Of a DNA stretch of 64,000 nt, positions 35,386 to 46,437 are shown one piece after another. A program made the position numbers and the translations under genes. Below the pieces are notes generated by a model. The model worked only from the letters and a program-made list of their open reading frames with translations. It did not search any database and had not been told where the DNA came from. The stretch covers positions 38,754,905 to 38,818,904 of the forward strand of contig CM047427.1 in the NCBI GenBank assembly GCA_026168455.1, written 5' to 3'. Within the stretch, counting starts at the first letter, position 1, and every line of letters starts with the position of its first letter. The DNA is from Theocolax elegans (Eukaryota; Arthropoda; Insecta; Hymenoptera; Cerocephalidae).

Positions 35386-36029
35386 TAATTTCCTTTCTTT
35401 CTTGAACGTAATACAAAAATAATGCTAGTTATCTACAGATGGTAGATCAATTAGTTCAAATTTAATTACAAGTATTATAATCAGCGCTGTAATCGATTAC
35501 TGATTAATACGCGCATAAATTTGAAATTGGGAAAAAATCAAAATTTAATTTTTAATTTGTAAATGGTAAATATATTTTAACAAAGTGCAATGAATATCGA
35601 CTGAATTATTATTAATTTTTAAGAAAAAATTTTTAACAGTAATTGACAATAATGAATGCATCAATGTTAATATAACTTTAAATTATAGAAATATTAAAGT
35701 ACAAATAATAATATTTATAAGGTTACGTGTTCATTAATTATTTTTTTAGTGGTATTTATAAAAGAATTTTTTTAATATTATTGACTTAAGTTGGATGTTA
35801 ATTAATGATATTACATTTCGTATAGGATTTATTAATATTCAAATTTTTGCTACACGTCTATGTCATGAATACGGTTAAATTGACACACACTACAAGTGTA
35901 TAATGACGGGTCGCAAAAATTTGAATTATAGCTCTACCAACTCTCTGTGATAATGACTAGCAAATTTTCTTTTCTGATAAATTTAATGATATTGACTGTT
36001 TTTTGCTTAATTAGTATTGTGTGTTCTAT

Positions 36030-36068
<39 letters not shown>

Positions 36069-36347
36069 TTAAATAAATTCTATGATGTTATATAAGTACG
36101 ATTCAGAGAAGAAAGGTAAAATAAGTTACATAACCTCAATCTTTGTGCAAATTTTAACACTGATGTTTTGCTATTTGTTTTTGCTTTTGATTATAGAGCG
36201 ACACATTAGAGATACTATGGAAATTATGAGAAAAGCCACATATGTGCATTAATTTGACCAAATAGTGAGTAATTATATTTAGATATATATATATGCAAAA
36301 TTGTAAAATGCTGGTGTAACAAATGATTGTTTCAATAAAGGTATAGC

Positions 36348-36380
36348 CTGATGAGGATGGAGGACTTCCATCGAAACGTC
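36348..36380 (+). ncRNA. Hammerhead ribozyme-like motif, right arm
   Basis: CTGATGAG, then a 6-bp stem GATGGA/TCCATC closing a GGACT loop, then GAAACGTC. Compared with the 7667-7701 motif the stem has two compensatory base-pair changes (T-A to A-T and C-G to A-T), which argues for selection on structure. Flanking bases allow a minimal stem I (GC with GC). One unpaired G follows the core, as in the other copies. Confidence 0.68.
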
Positions 36381-36534
36381 GCCAATTAAATAAATTAAAT
36401 GTTAGTTCACTAAAAATCGATAAAAACGCCTCCTTTTGAACCAACTGCGTGGACGAATAGAACAAATTTATATCATTTAAAATATATATTTCTATAGACT
36501 TATGTTGCCCAATTTTCAAAAAGATAAGTTTTAG

Positions 36535-36570
36535 GTGAATGTTATGTACGTATACGTACATAACATTCAC
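36535..36570. repeat. 36-bp perfect palindrome without spacer
   Basis: GTGAATGTTATGTACGTA is followed directly by its exact reverse complement. It lies in the Kolobok-like element to the right of the Penelope-like arm. Confidence 0.9.
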
Positions 36571-36942
36571 TATTTTTCTTATTATTATCAACTTTTATAT
36601 TTAATACATTGTTATTAAATTTTTTTTCAGAAAAAGAAAAACATAAGTCTGTAAACATATTTTCCATGAACATTTTAAGACTTATTAGACATTAAAAGAT
36701 GCATTCAGTGCTTCAATATCCTGCGGCAACTGCAAAAATTGATCTATTTTTTAATATCATTATAAGTTTAATAACCAGGATTAAAAATGCATAATAACCT
36801 TTTTTTATATTGATAGCTATAAAGTATAATGTATATATATTATGTAAAAAAAATAAATTTGTAAGAGGAAATAAAAAAAAAATTTATTCCAATAAGAATT
36901 GTTTATTTATTTAAAACATTTAACCCAGGCTTGACCCCTTAA

Positions 36943-37703
36943 ATGTTATAGCTTTCGTTCTAAATGGTGTTGTCTATTATTTATGGTATTGGGAACCGTT
37001 CACCGTGACACACTGTGACGCCTCACTTTAACTATATGCAGATAAATATATAAAAAAAAATTACGAAAATTCGTATTTATGATTTGTAATAAATTAAATA
37101 AATTAATGATCATTTATAAACAAATAATTACAAATAAATTATTACTTGAGCGAAAGTTTGTGTAAATATAGTGAAATGATGTGATTATTAAATTAATAAA
37201 TCATATTACATAGATATAGTACCGAGAGCGACGCATAGGTGGCGAAAGCGAGAAAAGCGGAACCCTTAAGTGTAACTCAACCTAGAGTCTATATAAGAGC
37301 AGCCAGTGAAGCAGTCGACAGACTCGATCGATCTCAAAGATTTTGTATGTAAGGCTTATAGCCTTTACTTTTGTTATAAGTTCTTTACTGACGGAGGCAC
37401 TTCGCACTCCCCAGTAGTCGAACAAAATGAACTAATTAAAATAATAATTCTTTTTTTTCTTTCTTAACACTGAGTCGAAACCTACACACTTAAACGAACT
37501 GCTCATCGAACAGCAAGGCGCGTGTTCTATGTTTCGGTCTCGTCAACATACACAAGTAATGGACACACACTTACAGTTTAAGGTGCTACAGAAGGAGCAG
37601 TGTGCGTCTCTCTGTTTTCACTGACGCTTTTTTCAGTTATAGCGAGAAAACATTAATTTATCTTAAATTGTGCACGTTACAGTAAACATGTTTTAATATA
37701 CAC
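36943..37703. other. Unassigned DNA with a TATA-like promoter word
   Basis: At 37289-37297 TCTATATAAG is followed about 25 bases on by CAGTCGACAG, resembling a TATA box and an arthropod initiator, as found in retroelement LTRs. No coding region accompanies it. I cannot name the element. Confidence 0.3.
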
Positions 37704-38185
37704 TGTGACGTGGTATTCGCGTACCCGGTACACTTAATTATTTTTTATAATTAATACGAACCGTTGGGCCGCGTTGCCCAATACCGCGCACACAATAAAT
37801 TTATTTTTTCGCGAACTGCGGGCTGTCGCCAGGAACACGAGTTTGCTGGGACGAACGGTGTGGAGGATTTGAACGGTACTCCTTGCCTCGACACGATATA
37901 TTTTAAATTAAAGGAATAGTCAGCGGGAGCGGGGAGAACACAATAAATACACAAAATAATTCAAATAAAAATAGAAGAAATGTTTATTTTAATAATTTAA
38001 TTTAACAATTGGCCATCCAGGCCTCGTGCCGCGACAATAGTAATTTATTTCGCGCGGGCAGAAGTATCGGGAGTCAACCGGATCGAGATCCTCGCCTGCG
38101 GTTGGCTCTGCCCCGATCTCCGCTATTCGGGTACCGGCGTATACACGAATACTCACCCGAATACACGCGCCACACCACAGACAAC
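37704..38185 (-). repeat. Gypsy LTR fragment, minus strand
   Basis: The plus-strand start TGTGACGTGGTATTCGCG is the reverse complement of the 3' LTR end of the gypsy element at 20275-24246. The match continues through the GGGCCGCGTTGCCCAATACC and GTGTGGAGGAT phrases. It stops near 38185 without reaching the other LTR end, so it is a truncated LTR. Confidence 0.75.
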
Positions 38186-38199
38186 TTTTATTACCCTGG

Positions 38200-38412
38200 A
38201 AGGTCTTGCTGGGGTACCTGGACATCGCCTCAAGGAAGCAATAATCATTTTGAGCGTATCGTGTTTGTGTAACCAAATCAGTCCGCAGATGACGTTCATT
38301 AATCCTGGGGGGAGGGGTCTTCCTGGAGTACCTGGACATTGTCTTCAGGAAGAAATTGTGTTTGGCATATCGTGTTTGTGTGATCGCGCCATTCTGCAGA
38401 CGACGTCAAACC
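38200..38412. repeat. Two diverged tandem repeats of about 120 bp
   Basis: GGTACCTGGACATCGCCTCA (38212 on) recurs as GAGTACCTGGACATTGTCTT (38325 on), each followed by an AGGAAG...CATATCGTGTTTGTGTGA-like phrase (CGTATCGTGTTTGTGT in the first). Origin unknown. Confidence 0.6.
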
Positions 38413-38499
38413 AATAAAACGACAAAATTTGAAATACATAAAAAGATAATAATAATTGTCGAACAATATATTATCTGCAATAACTTAATAGATTAAATT

Positions 38500-38920
38500 T
38501 TTGGAGGTAAAATAATTAAAAATCATTTATATAATTTAAAAGACAAAATTATTTTGTTACCTACAAACGCTGATGTCGCTATTAATACCAAATTTATTAA
38601 GAGAATAAATGGCGAAAGTAAAGTATATTTAAGTGTGATTTGATGGAAATAACAAATTACATGTATCTATTTCAATAGAATTTTTGAATTGTTTAATGCT
38701 AAATAGGCTAACACCACATAAGTTAATGTCGAGAAAGGGAGTCATTGTTATATTACTTATGAATTTGGAAAAAATTCTGAACAAACTATCATACTTCAAA
38801 GAATAGATTTATATCCATCAAAAGATGAAATACCCATTGATATTATACGCCGACAATTTCCTATAAAGCAAAGCTTTGATATTTCAATAAACAAATCACA
38901 AGAGTTAAAGATAACAAATA
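38500..38920 (+). pseudogene. Helitron helicase C-terminal fragment
   Basis: Broken frames on the + strand encode the end of a Pif1-like Helitron helicase: an NADVAINTKFIKRINGE-like stretch, RLTPHKLMSRKGVIVIL, then RIDLYPSKDEIPIDIIRRQF and ISINKSQ. The INKSQG block is a helicase motif of the family. Several frameshifts. It is on the opposite strand to the Helitron at 50780-53745 and is therefore a separate copy. Confidence 0.7.
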
Positions 38921-39149
38921 TTTAAAAGTAAGATTTTCAAATTTATCACCAATTCTAGCTAATACGGAGGGAAATATAGTAATAAGGAAGTAGAGATAAT
39001 TGATAATATAACAACATATACACCAAATATAGTTTGTAACAATATACTTTCATTTGACAATTCGAGTAACACGAGAGATCAGTATTGTAATGTTCGCATT
39101 GGCTCGGCTCGTTTCTTCATGCGCGAAAGTGCGCGTACCTTTGTAATAG

Positions 39150-40377
39150 AGAAATGTAGCCGCCTTGACACTAGACAGGTGTTAATCCTACATTGTATTC
39201 GTGGACCTTGTTATCCCAAATAGAGGCTGTATATTTTTTACTGTTTTCTGTCAACGCAATTTGCCAGAAACTATTTGATAAATCGAAATTTGACATTATT
39301 TCACGATTCTTACATTGCATAAATATCGCCTCAACGCCGGGAGATGATCTATGATCATTTATTAGTATTTCGTTTAATTTTCTTGCATCTAAGTTTATTC
39401 TTATAGTACTATCTTTTTTTGGTATAATAACACGTGGATTTAAATATGGGTTATTTGAACGTCGAATAAGTCAGAATTTTAACATATTTTCAACTTCTTT
39501 TTTTAACTCTATCACGGTAATTTATTGGTATAGGGTATAGTTTTCTGAAATATGTTTTGTGTGTTATTTAAAGAATCACACATGTTAATTTTGTCATCAA
39601 TTTCATTTATAGAGATATCGTATTCATAATGTAATTTTTATATATATATATTTTTAATATAATGTCTCGAATTATCATTTCCTCGAAATCATCATTAAGT
39701 TCTACTGATAATGCAGTATATTCTTTCGCATCGATATGCATAGTTTTATATTTTATTAAACTGCTTTCTTTACTAATGTTAAATTTTATTTCTTCATTTC
39801 TCGTGTTTATAATCATATTTAATTGTTTTTGAGAGTTATACTCTAAAATACAATCTTTTACTAATTTTGGTATTATTAAATAAATTAAATCAATTTTAAT
39901 TCCATTTATATCTGTTTTCAATAATATTTGTTTATTTATTCTTGTTAATTTCAATCCTGTAGCACTTTTTATTATTTTTCCCGATATTGGCGATATTGGA
40001 CATTTTTTAAACGTATCTTTATTTTTTATATACGATTCGTCAGAAATACATGTAACATTTACATTCCACTAAAATAAAATGTACATGTACATTCCACTCC
40101 CAGTATCTATTAGTGCCTTCATTATTGTATTATATACTTTAATATTTATTTTAGAGCAATTATAAATTATGATTCGTTTGTTCTCGTTATTCTCGTTTAT
40201 ATTTGGTTGAATATCATGAATTAAATCCTCTCTTGGATCAGAGTAAATAGTATTAATAGTTAATGGTTTATAATTTTTTAATCCGTAAGTTGTATTTTTC
40301 TTATTTTTCCTAACGCGGTGAGCGAAATTCGATTTTCGAAGCCTGTTTTGCGTGGGCAAAATACCACATTCCCTCAC
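39150..40377 (-). pseudogene. Gypsy-like protease and reverse transcriptase remnant
   Basis: Read leftward: MRECGILPTQ at 40377, then MKALIDTGSG near 40100, the aspartic protease active site DTGS. Protease flank follows at 39954-39607. An RT start with RKLNEILINDHRSS and MSNFDLSNSFWQIAL near 39400-39250 carries the motif A Asp. Frames are interrupted many times, and the YxDD region is not found before 39150. Together with the gag at 40940-42338 it forms one minus-strand element. Confidence 0.7.
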
Positions 40378-40939
40378 TAGTGAGCAAAATGCTTTTGAGA
40401 GTGGGGGAATGAACTATTTTGCCCACTCAAAAAGAAAATAATTAAATTTTAATACAATTATTTAATTTTTCTTTATAATATAATATTAGGATATAGAGGA
40501 AGAGAGGGAGAGCGGGAGAGATGACAGAAAAACAAGACATATAACGCAGTCAAAACTTCTTATATTAGGCTCGCAGAAATGGCGCTATGCTTTTTCGTAC
40601 ATGCTACAATCAAAAGAATTTTCACTCTTCTTAATGTCAAATTTCTCCCACCTTGTCAGGAAAAATATTATACGCAACTAGTAAGGAAAATAGGCCATCC
40701 CCACTCGTCTTTTTGCCACCCTCGCTTCGCTCGAGCGGCAAATCCGACTCGTGTTGGAATGACCTATTTTGCTCACTAATTGCGTAATATACTATTCCTT
40801 TGGGCTTACCGAGTCATAAAATACAACTACTTTTCGTTTCCCCACTCCGTAGAATGGACATCGATCGGTGAAACGAAACACATGTTCAAAGTTTTTTCAT
40901 TCCCATTGTCACCATCTATTTTACTAGTATAATTTGGTT
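40378..40939. other. Region between gag and protease remnants
   Basis: Contains repeated phrases such as TATTTTGCCCACTC and CCTATTTTGCTCACTA in different orientations, suggesting a small inserted repeat. No ORF recognised. Confidence 0.35.
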
Positions 40940-42338
40940 TTATTTTTTTGTCTTTTCATTTTTTTGTAATGACATGGGATTTACTTGTGAAGTACTGCTC
41001 TTTTGCCATGTTCGTTCGCCTACATTATAAGAATTATTTTTAGAAATGTTTCGGTTAAATGGTTTAGATGCATTTGTTTTATTTTCATTTAATTTATCTT
41101 CATCTGGTAATTTTTTTTTTTTTTTGTTATTTAACGTCGCTCTATTTATGCTGCCAGGGCTAATCAGCGACGGAGGTGAACGGTGTGTCTGTAAACAAAG
41201 CACATGTAGTTGAAACAGTGGTGCTTGTGTCCATCGGAAGATATCATCGGTCACTGTAATTAGTCTAATAATTACAGTTTCCTGTCCTCCCGATGGAACC
41301 ACCGCGATCCTCTTTACATCTTCACGTCCCTAACGTTCCCTATAGTTCAGATGCCCGTGCCTCTCATGCACTGACAAGTGCACGAAACGCACGCGCACCC
41401 GAACTGGCGTCACATTATAGTGATACGCCGAGCCACTGAGTCGCGGTGTTCGTTCATTTGGTAATGTTTTTTTGTTTTTATTTTCGATTTTTTCGTCTAC
41501 ACTTTTATTTCGCCTATCATTATTTTGTGGACCATCGAAATCTGCTAATATTTTAAACAACGTATTGAAATTTTTATTAGGTTGACCTAATATTGCATAT
41601 TTCATTTCTTTTTCGAATTATTCACTTATTTTCTCTACTAATTCGGATTCGGTGCATTCGAGATTTATTTCGTTTGATAATCCTAAAATATAAATCGCGT
41701 ATTTTACTTTCGATTGTCTACCTGAATGTTACTGGCCAAATTCGGCTTTTGTACGTGCTCTTCTTTGAATACAGTTATTCCAGTAACGTTCTTTGAATTT
41801 ATATAAAAAAATCCTCAAAATTTTTAATTTTACCTTTTTGTAAATACCACCAATCCTTTGCTTTATCAGAAAGTGATCGTAATTCATATCATTTTATCAA
41901 AAGTGTTCGCGGTTTTGCTAAATATTTACTTAAATCATTTAAATAACGTACAGATCGTTCATTCGATGCGCCTGTAAAAGTAGGGACTTTTAATTTCAAC
42001 TTTGAATTATACTCGTTTTGTGTTGTCTTTAGGGTCACATTTTCATTTTTATCTTGGCACTTTTTTAATTCATTTTCAATTGTAGTAAATTTATTTAGAT
42101 TTATTTCGTCGTTTTCTTTATTATTTCAGGATTTAATTTTTTAATTTCGGGTTGTCGATATTTTTACCTATATCTTCAACTTCTTTGTCAAGATTTTCGA
42201 ATTTTTCTTGTAATTCTAGATTATTATTTTGTAAAGTTGATATTATATTTTTTTAAATCGATATTCTCCTCTTTTAATGTTTTCATTTCATTTTCAAATT
42301 TAGTTTGCATTACTTTTATTAAATTCTTTAAACTATTA
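40940..42338 (-). pseudogene. Gypsy-like gag remnant with coiled-coil region
   Basis: Leftward from 42338 the frames encode a Lys/Glu-rich coiled coil (MKTLKEENIDLKK), then VPTFTGASNERSVRYLNDL and SLSDKAKDWWYLQKG, matching gag-type capsid regions of gypsy-like elements (a DKAxxWW landmark). IYILGLSNEINL and MKYAILGQPNKNFNTLFKIL follow. Stops and frameshifts are frequent. A SINE (41112-41454) is inserted near the 3' end of the gag frame, and the Tc1 element (42341-44945) cuts off its 5' end. Confidence 0.65.
41112..41454 (-). mobile_element. SINE with poly-A tail sharing its body with the SINE at 52918
   Basis: Flanked by near-identical 11-bp duplications, CATCTGGTAAT (about 41101-41111) and CATTTGGTAAT (about 41455-41465). 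On the minus strand it ends in an A-run preceded by TAGAGCGACGTTAAATAAC. The 3' 120 bp match the tRNA-derived SINE at 52918-53137 (AGCACCACTG, ACCTCCGTCGCTGATTAGC), but its 5' head is different and not clearly tRNA. Confidence 0.72.
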
Positions 42339-42340
42339 TA

Positions 42341-44945
42341 CACTCCGCATCAAAATTATCGCAACAAGATTTTTCACAGAAAAATTGCCATTTTTTAAAT
42401 GCTTGTAGCTCGGTCAATTTTCATCGTATTGAGATAATTTTTTTTTGTTTTGTAGGGAATTATGTGCACTTTAAGGAAAAAATAATGCCCAATAGCTGCG
42501 AGATAATGCCACATTGCTATGTCTTAATCAAGCCTACCATCTTCTTTTTCTTAAACAATGCAATAGTTTGCACGTTTACCTGGATTACCAAAAAATTTTT
42601 TTCAAAAAACAACAGATACCACCTTAAAGTAGACTTTTTAACGAGTGTTTAAAAAAAAAGTCGGCCCTCTACGACTTTTTTTGACCGAGTTATGCCATTT
42701 CAAAGATCTTCCTATGTTCTAGTCAAATACCGCCAACATCAGCATTACCCGATGCGTACCGCGAGGAGGTTGTTGGTCGGACTTACGCATCATTGTGGCC
42801 CTGAAAAGGGCCGATTGTGTGAACCGTTTCTTACATTAGGGACCCCGCGGCTCGTCACTTCCGCAGTATTTTTTGACTCTAAACCCTATACGCCTGAGGC
42901 CTTTAATACCGTGTATTGCCACCTCGGTGACGAATTACCTCTGTTAAACCTTCTCGCATATTAATGCATGCCCTTATTGAACTTTAAAGTATCTCGTGCC
43001 AAATTTGATTAAGAATTCTTTCAAGTTCTTAGAGGTTAGCAGGAATTCTCTCTAGGTTACGTAAACGCCTACCCATCATGTCCCATACATGCTCTATAGG
43101 ATTGAGATCGGGGCTATTAGCAGGATGAGGCAATACAGGTAATAAAGGATAAAAGAGTTATCCTTGCAGTATGAGGGCGTGCATTATCCTGCAGCAAGAT
43201 GAAATTACGGCCCCTTTGCCGACGCATTGGAACTACGTGAGGGCGTAAAATTTCATTTATGTAACGTCCCGCTGTTAGTCCGGGAGGTGGGATAATCACT
43301 AAGTTTGATCGATGGTTCATTGATATTCCACCCAATACCATAACGGATCCTCCACCAAACGCTCGAGTTGGATCAACATGATTTGATGCAAAACGTTCTC
43401 GTCTACGACGCCAAATCCGGATCCTAGCATCGTTTCCATAAAGACAAAATCGAGATTCATCTGTAAAAAACATATGTCTCCACTCTCTAGGTGTCCAATG
43501 TCGATAATTACGGGCGTAATTTAGACGAGCTGGTCGGCGAACTGCTTCTAAATTAGGCACTCTAGCACGAATTCGTGATCTCAAACCCCTTTCGTGAAGG
43601 CGTCTCCTTATTGTGTGATCGCTAATTCGTCTGCCTGGTAAAGCATTATTCCCAATTTGTCGCGCAACTTGCCTTGGATTGCGTAGGGCCTCATTAACAA
43701 TGTTGCGATCTTCTCGAACCGTAGTAATCCTATGTCGACCTTGGCCAGGCCTTCGGCGATAAGAACCTGTTTCTTCATACCGACTAAAAACACGTGACAC
43801 CGTTGAGTGATGAATTCCTATTCTTCTGGATATATCGCTTTGACTCAGTCCCGCTTCTAGCAGGGCAACAATTTGAGCAGATTGGATTTCAGTAAGCCGA
43901 GGCATTTTGATTAAGAATATGTTATTGTAATTTTTAGTTGCTATGTACTCTGTATAGCAAAATTAATGCTGAATGAGCTTTCGCCTTAACTTTTGACCAG
44001 TATCCCGGCGTAAATTTTTGATTTATTTTTTAATTGATTTGTTGGTAGAGTTGATAATTTTACCGAAAGTATGGAGATGCATTGTTAAATGAACCAAAAA
44101 TGTAGAAGTGTAATTTTAAATAAAGTTACACTTTTCATGGGTTAATTAAAAAAAAAATAACGATTAGCAATGTGGTTTCTTTGTTTATGAGGTTTTAAGA
44201 TAGCTCTCGAGCCACGAATTTGTTTTAAATGTAACCTGATAATTTAGTAGTAGTTGCTATTAGGATTCATGCTATCCTGAAAGAACACATAATCCCTACA
44301 AAACAAAAAAGATTATCTCAATACAATGAAAATTGATTAAATTACAAACATTTGAAACATGGCCATTTTTCGAATGCTTATAATTCGATCAATTTTCATC
44401 GCATTGAGATAATTTTTTTTTGTTTTGTAGGGGATTCAGACCGTGGGGTCCCTAATGTAAGAAACGGTTCACACAATCGGCCCTTTTCAGGGCCACAATG
44501 ATGCGTAAGTCCGACCAACAACCTCCTCGCGGTACGCATTGGGTAATGCTGATGTTGGCGGTATTTGACTAAAATATAGGAAGATCTTTAAAATGGCATA
44601 ACTCGGTCAAAAAAAGTCGTAGAGGGTCGACTTTTTTTTAAAATACTCGTTAAAAAGTACTTTAAGGTGGTATTTGTTGTTTCTTGAAAAAAAATTTTGG
44701 TAATCCAGATAAACATGCAAACTATTGCGTTGTTTAAGAAAAAGAAGTTGGTACGCCTGATTAAGACATAGCAATGCGGCATTATCTCGCAGCTATTAGG
44801 GATTATTTTTTCCTCAAAGTGCACATAATTCCCTACAAAACAAAAAAAATTATCTTAATACGATGAAAATTGACCAAACTACAAGCATTTAAAAAATGGC
44901 AATTTTTCTGTGAAAAATCTTGTTCGATAATTTTGATGCGGAGAA
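42341..44945 (-). mobile_element. Tc1-like DNA transposon with about 500-bp inverted repeats
   Basis: Inverted termini 42341-42848 and 44437-44945 share CTCCGCATCAAAATTATCG at the ends and continue to GGGACCCC at the inner border. TA lies on both sides (42339-42340, 44946-44947), the Tc1/mariner target duplication. The transposase (43905-42965) lies between on the minus strand. Repeats this long are unusual for Tc1, where tens to about 250 bp are common. Confidence 0.85.
42965..43905 (-). pseudogene. Tc1-like transposase (frameshifted near the C-terminus)
   Basis: Starts MPRLTEIQSAQIVALLEAG, then SQSDISRRIGIHHSTVSRVF, a paired-type helix-turn-helix. The GRRISDHTIRRRLHERGL second DNA-binding helix, FFTDESRFCL (first Asp) and ILLQDNARPHTA (second Asp) follow. 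Just after, near 43140-43165, the frame shifts; the shifted frame continues LPHPANSPDLNPIEHVWD with the third acidic residue (Glu), close to the DD34E spacing. A stop interrupts the tail (RIPANL then stop). Cut-and-paste transposase that binds its own inverted repeats; this copy is inactive as read. Confidence 0.9.
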
Positions 44946-45970
44946 TATATATATATTTATATATATCGAAGTTTATTAATATCTGTACGGGATTTTTTAT
45001 ATTTATGTAGGACACGCTACGTTACAAAGTACATTTTGAATGATGGTAATAATCGCAATTCATCAAATGTCTTGCACGATGTGCCTTTTATAATTGTAAA
45101 AACAATTTATTACTATAAATGTATTAGATTTGATAAGCAGCGTAGATTACTTGGACATAGAGAAATATTTTTCAATATAATACAATATACATACTTAACA
45201 TTATTAATAACTAATATATGTAAGTGAAAGTATCTATAGTTTATTGTAAAAATCATTAAAATATCATATTAGTTAGTTTGATATACACAAAAAGTGTGAA
45301 AACGTAATCATCTGCGAGCGTGCGTGCGTACATCGAGCTTGGAGTTGTTATTTAAGTAAGCAAATATGCGTCACGCTAAATTTGCAATAACTTTGTAACT
45401 AATAGAGATATTTCAACAAACCAAAATTGAGCATATTTGCCTTGACATAAGCTTTCTTTTCATCTTGGTTAAATGTTGTAATTATTATTAGAATCAATTT
45501 TATACCGTTATAACAAATTAGTTTCCATATTTTTAGCTTAATTTATTGCTTTTTGCAAGTTATAATAACATTTAATACATGCATTTAATAACTTTTTTCT
45601 TTTGCATGTTAGAATAATAACTATTTTATCGAAAGGAAGTTATAAAATTCATAAATTTGTATTTAAACCAAAGTTACAACCGAAAAAGTGAGCGCGCATA
45701 ACGAAAACGGGACATTTTTCTTTAAATTTGCAATAACTTTTGACCTAATCAAGATATTTAATCTAACCAAAATCGAAAAAAATTGTAATAAAAATATCTT
45801 TGTTTTTCTATAGTTAAAAGATTTAAATTTATTAATAACAATTTATCTACAACTTTTTCAGACATCTACCCAAAAAATTCGGATTTAGCAGGCAAAAATG
45901 CTTTAAAAATATTTGGGGAGAGCCGTGGCATATGAAAGGCGACGAAACCGTACCTGGCGCCTAGACTAGT
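44946..45970. other. AT-rich spacer, nothing recognised
   Basis: No coding, RNA or clear repeat feature apart from a short (TA)n run near 44947-44965. Confidence 0.5.
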
Positions 45971-45972
45971 GG

Positions 45973-46046
45973 TTCATACCGAGGTTTATACCGAGCTTTA
46001 TACCGTGGTTTATACCGTGGTTTATACCGTGGTTTATACTGTGGTT
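45973..46046. repeat. 12-bp minisatellite, about six units
   Basis: Tandem units TTTATACCGTGG with variants ending CGAGG, CGAGC and CTGTGG. On the minus strand it can be read as a repeating RYKP peptide, but there is no sign of a gene. Confidence 0.9.
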
Positions 46047-46218
46047 CCAACTGTTTTTCACCGAGATTTGTACAGTAGCTCAATCTGTTTTTGCACCACA
46101 GTTTGAACCGATATTTATAACGCGATCGGTCAGAGGTTAGATTGCGGTTGATCAAAAGATATACGTATGTATATATATGCCGCCGCTGTTTCAGTAAAAA
46201 ATGTATATATATATATAT

Positions 46219-46346
46219 ATACTAATTATAGTGTTCGGGATATTTGTATTATTTACAGGAAGTCTTAAGGTATTTCAGGATATTTGCGCTAAATACAGGT
46301 TTTCCTGAGAATAATACAAATATCCCGAATAAATTAATTAGTATAT
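46219..46346. mobile_element. 128-bp fold-back MITE (copy at 48031-48158)
   Basis: Ends are imperfect inverted repeats of about 43 bp: ATACTAATTA, TTCGGGATATTTGTATTATT and CAGGAA on the left recur on the opposite strand at the right. It lies at the end of a (TA)n run. A GGGCTATTTCACGTCAAATGG phrase starting about 10 bp beyond belongs to the hairpin-element family. Confidence 0.65.
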
Positions 46347-46437
46347 CTATAAATGGGCTATTTCACGTCAAATGGTTTGATGAAAATTTTAAATCGCACC
46401 AAATTTTGAAAACAGGCTGTAAATATCTTCCAGAGTG

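Larger units (their letters stand above)
33493..36438 (+). mobile_element. Penelope-like element with 1.14-kb inverted terminal arms
   Basis: Bases 33493-34633 and 35297-36438 are near-perfect reverse complements. The single-copy centre (34634-35296) holds most of the GIY-YIG ORF; the arms include the ORF's 3' end, the 3' UTR, a (AAAT)n tract, and a hammerhead-like motif. This head-to-head arrangement of the 3' end around a 5'-truncated body is known for Penelope-like insertions. Outer ends read CAAAAGGAGGCGTTTTTATC. It lies within the Kolobok-like element. Confidence 0.82.
30909..36938 (+). mobile_element. 6.0-kb TTAA-flanked Kolobok/Mutator-like DNA transposon
   Basis: Perfect 19-bp terminal inverted repeats, GGGGTCAAGCCTGGGTTAA (30909-30927, and its complement at 36920-36938), are each flanked by TTAA (30905-30908 and 36939-36942). 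TTAA duplication with a Mutator-like transposase domain points to the Kolobok superfamily; piggyBac is less likely because of the protein. The element carries a broken transposase (31371-32434). A Penelope-like element (33493-36438) occupies much of its right half. Confidence 0.8.

Noticed and set aside
30909..36938. piggyBac assignment from the TTAA duplications
   Set aside because: The encoded domain has the SG(D/N)G(T/S)W, NH-GSSG and GDGD blocks of Mutator-like/Kolobok transposases rather than piggyBac.
42692..42964. 90-codon frame at the inner border of the Tc1 element
   Set aside because: It overlaps the long inverted repeat (mirrored on the other side), has no domain and no family similarity that I can name.
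45961..46155. Peptide with RYKP repeats
   Set aside because: Translation of a 12-bp minisatellite; there is no start context or conserved neighbour.
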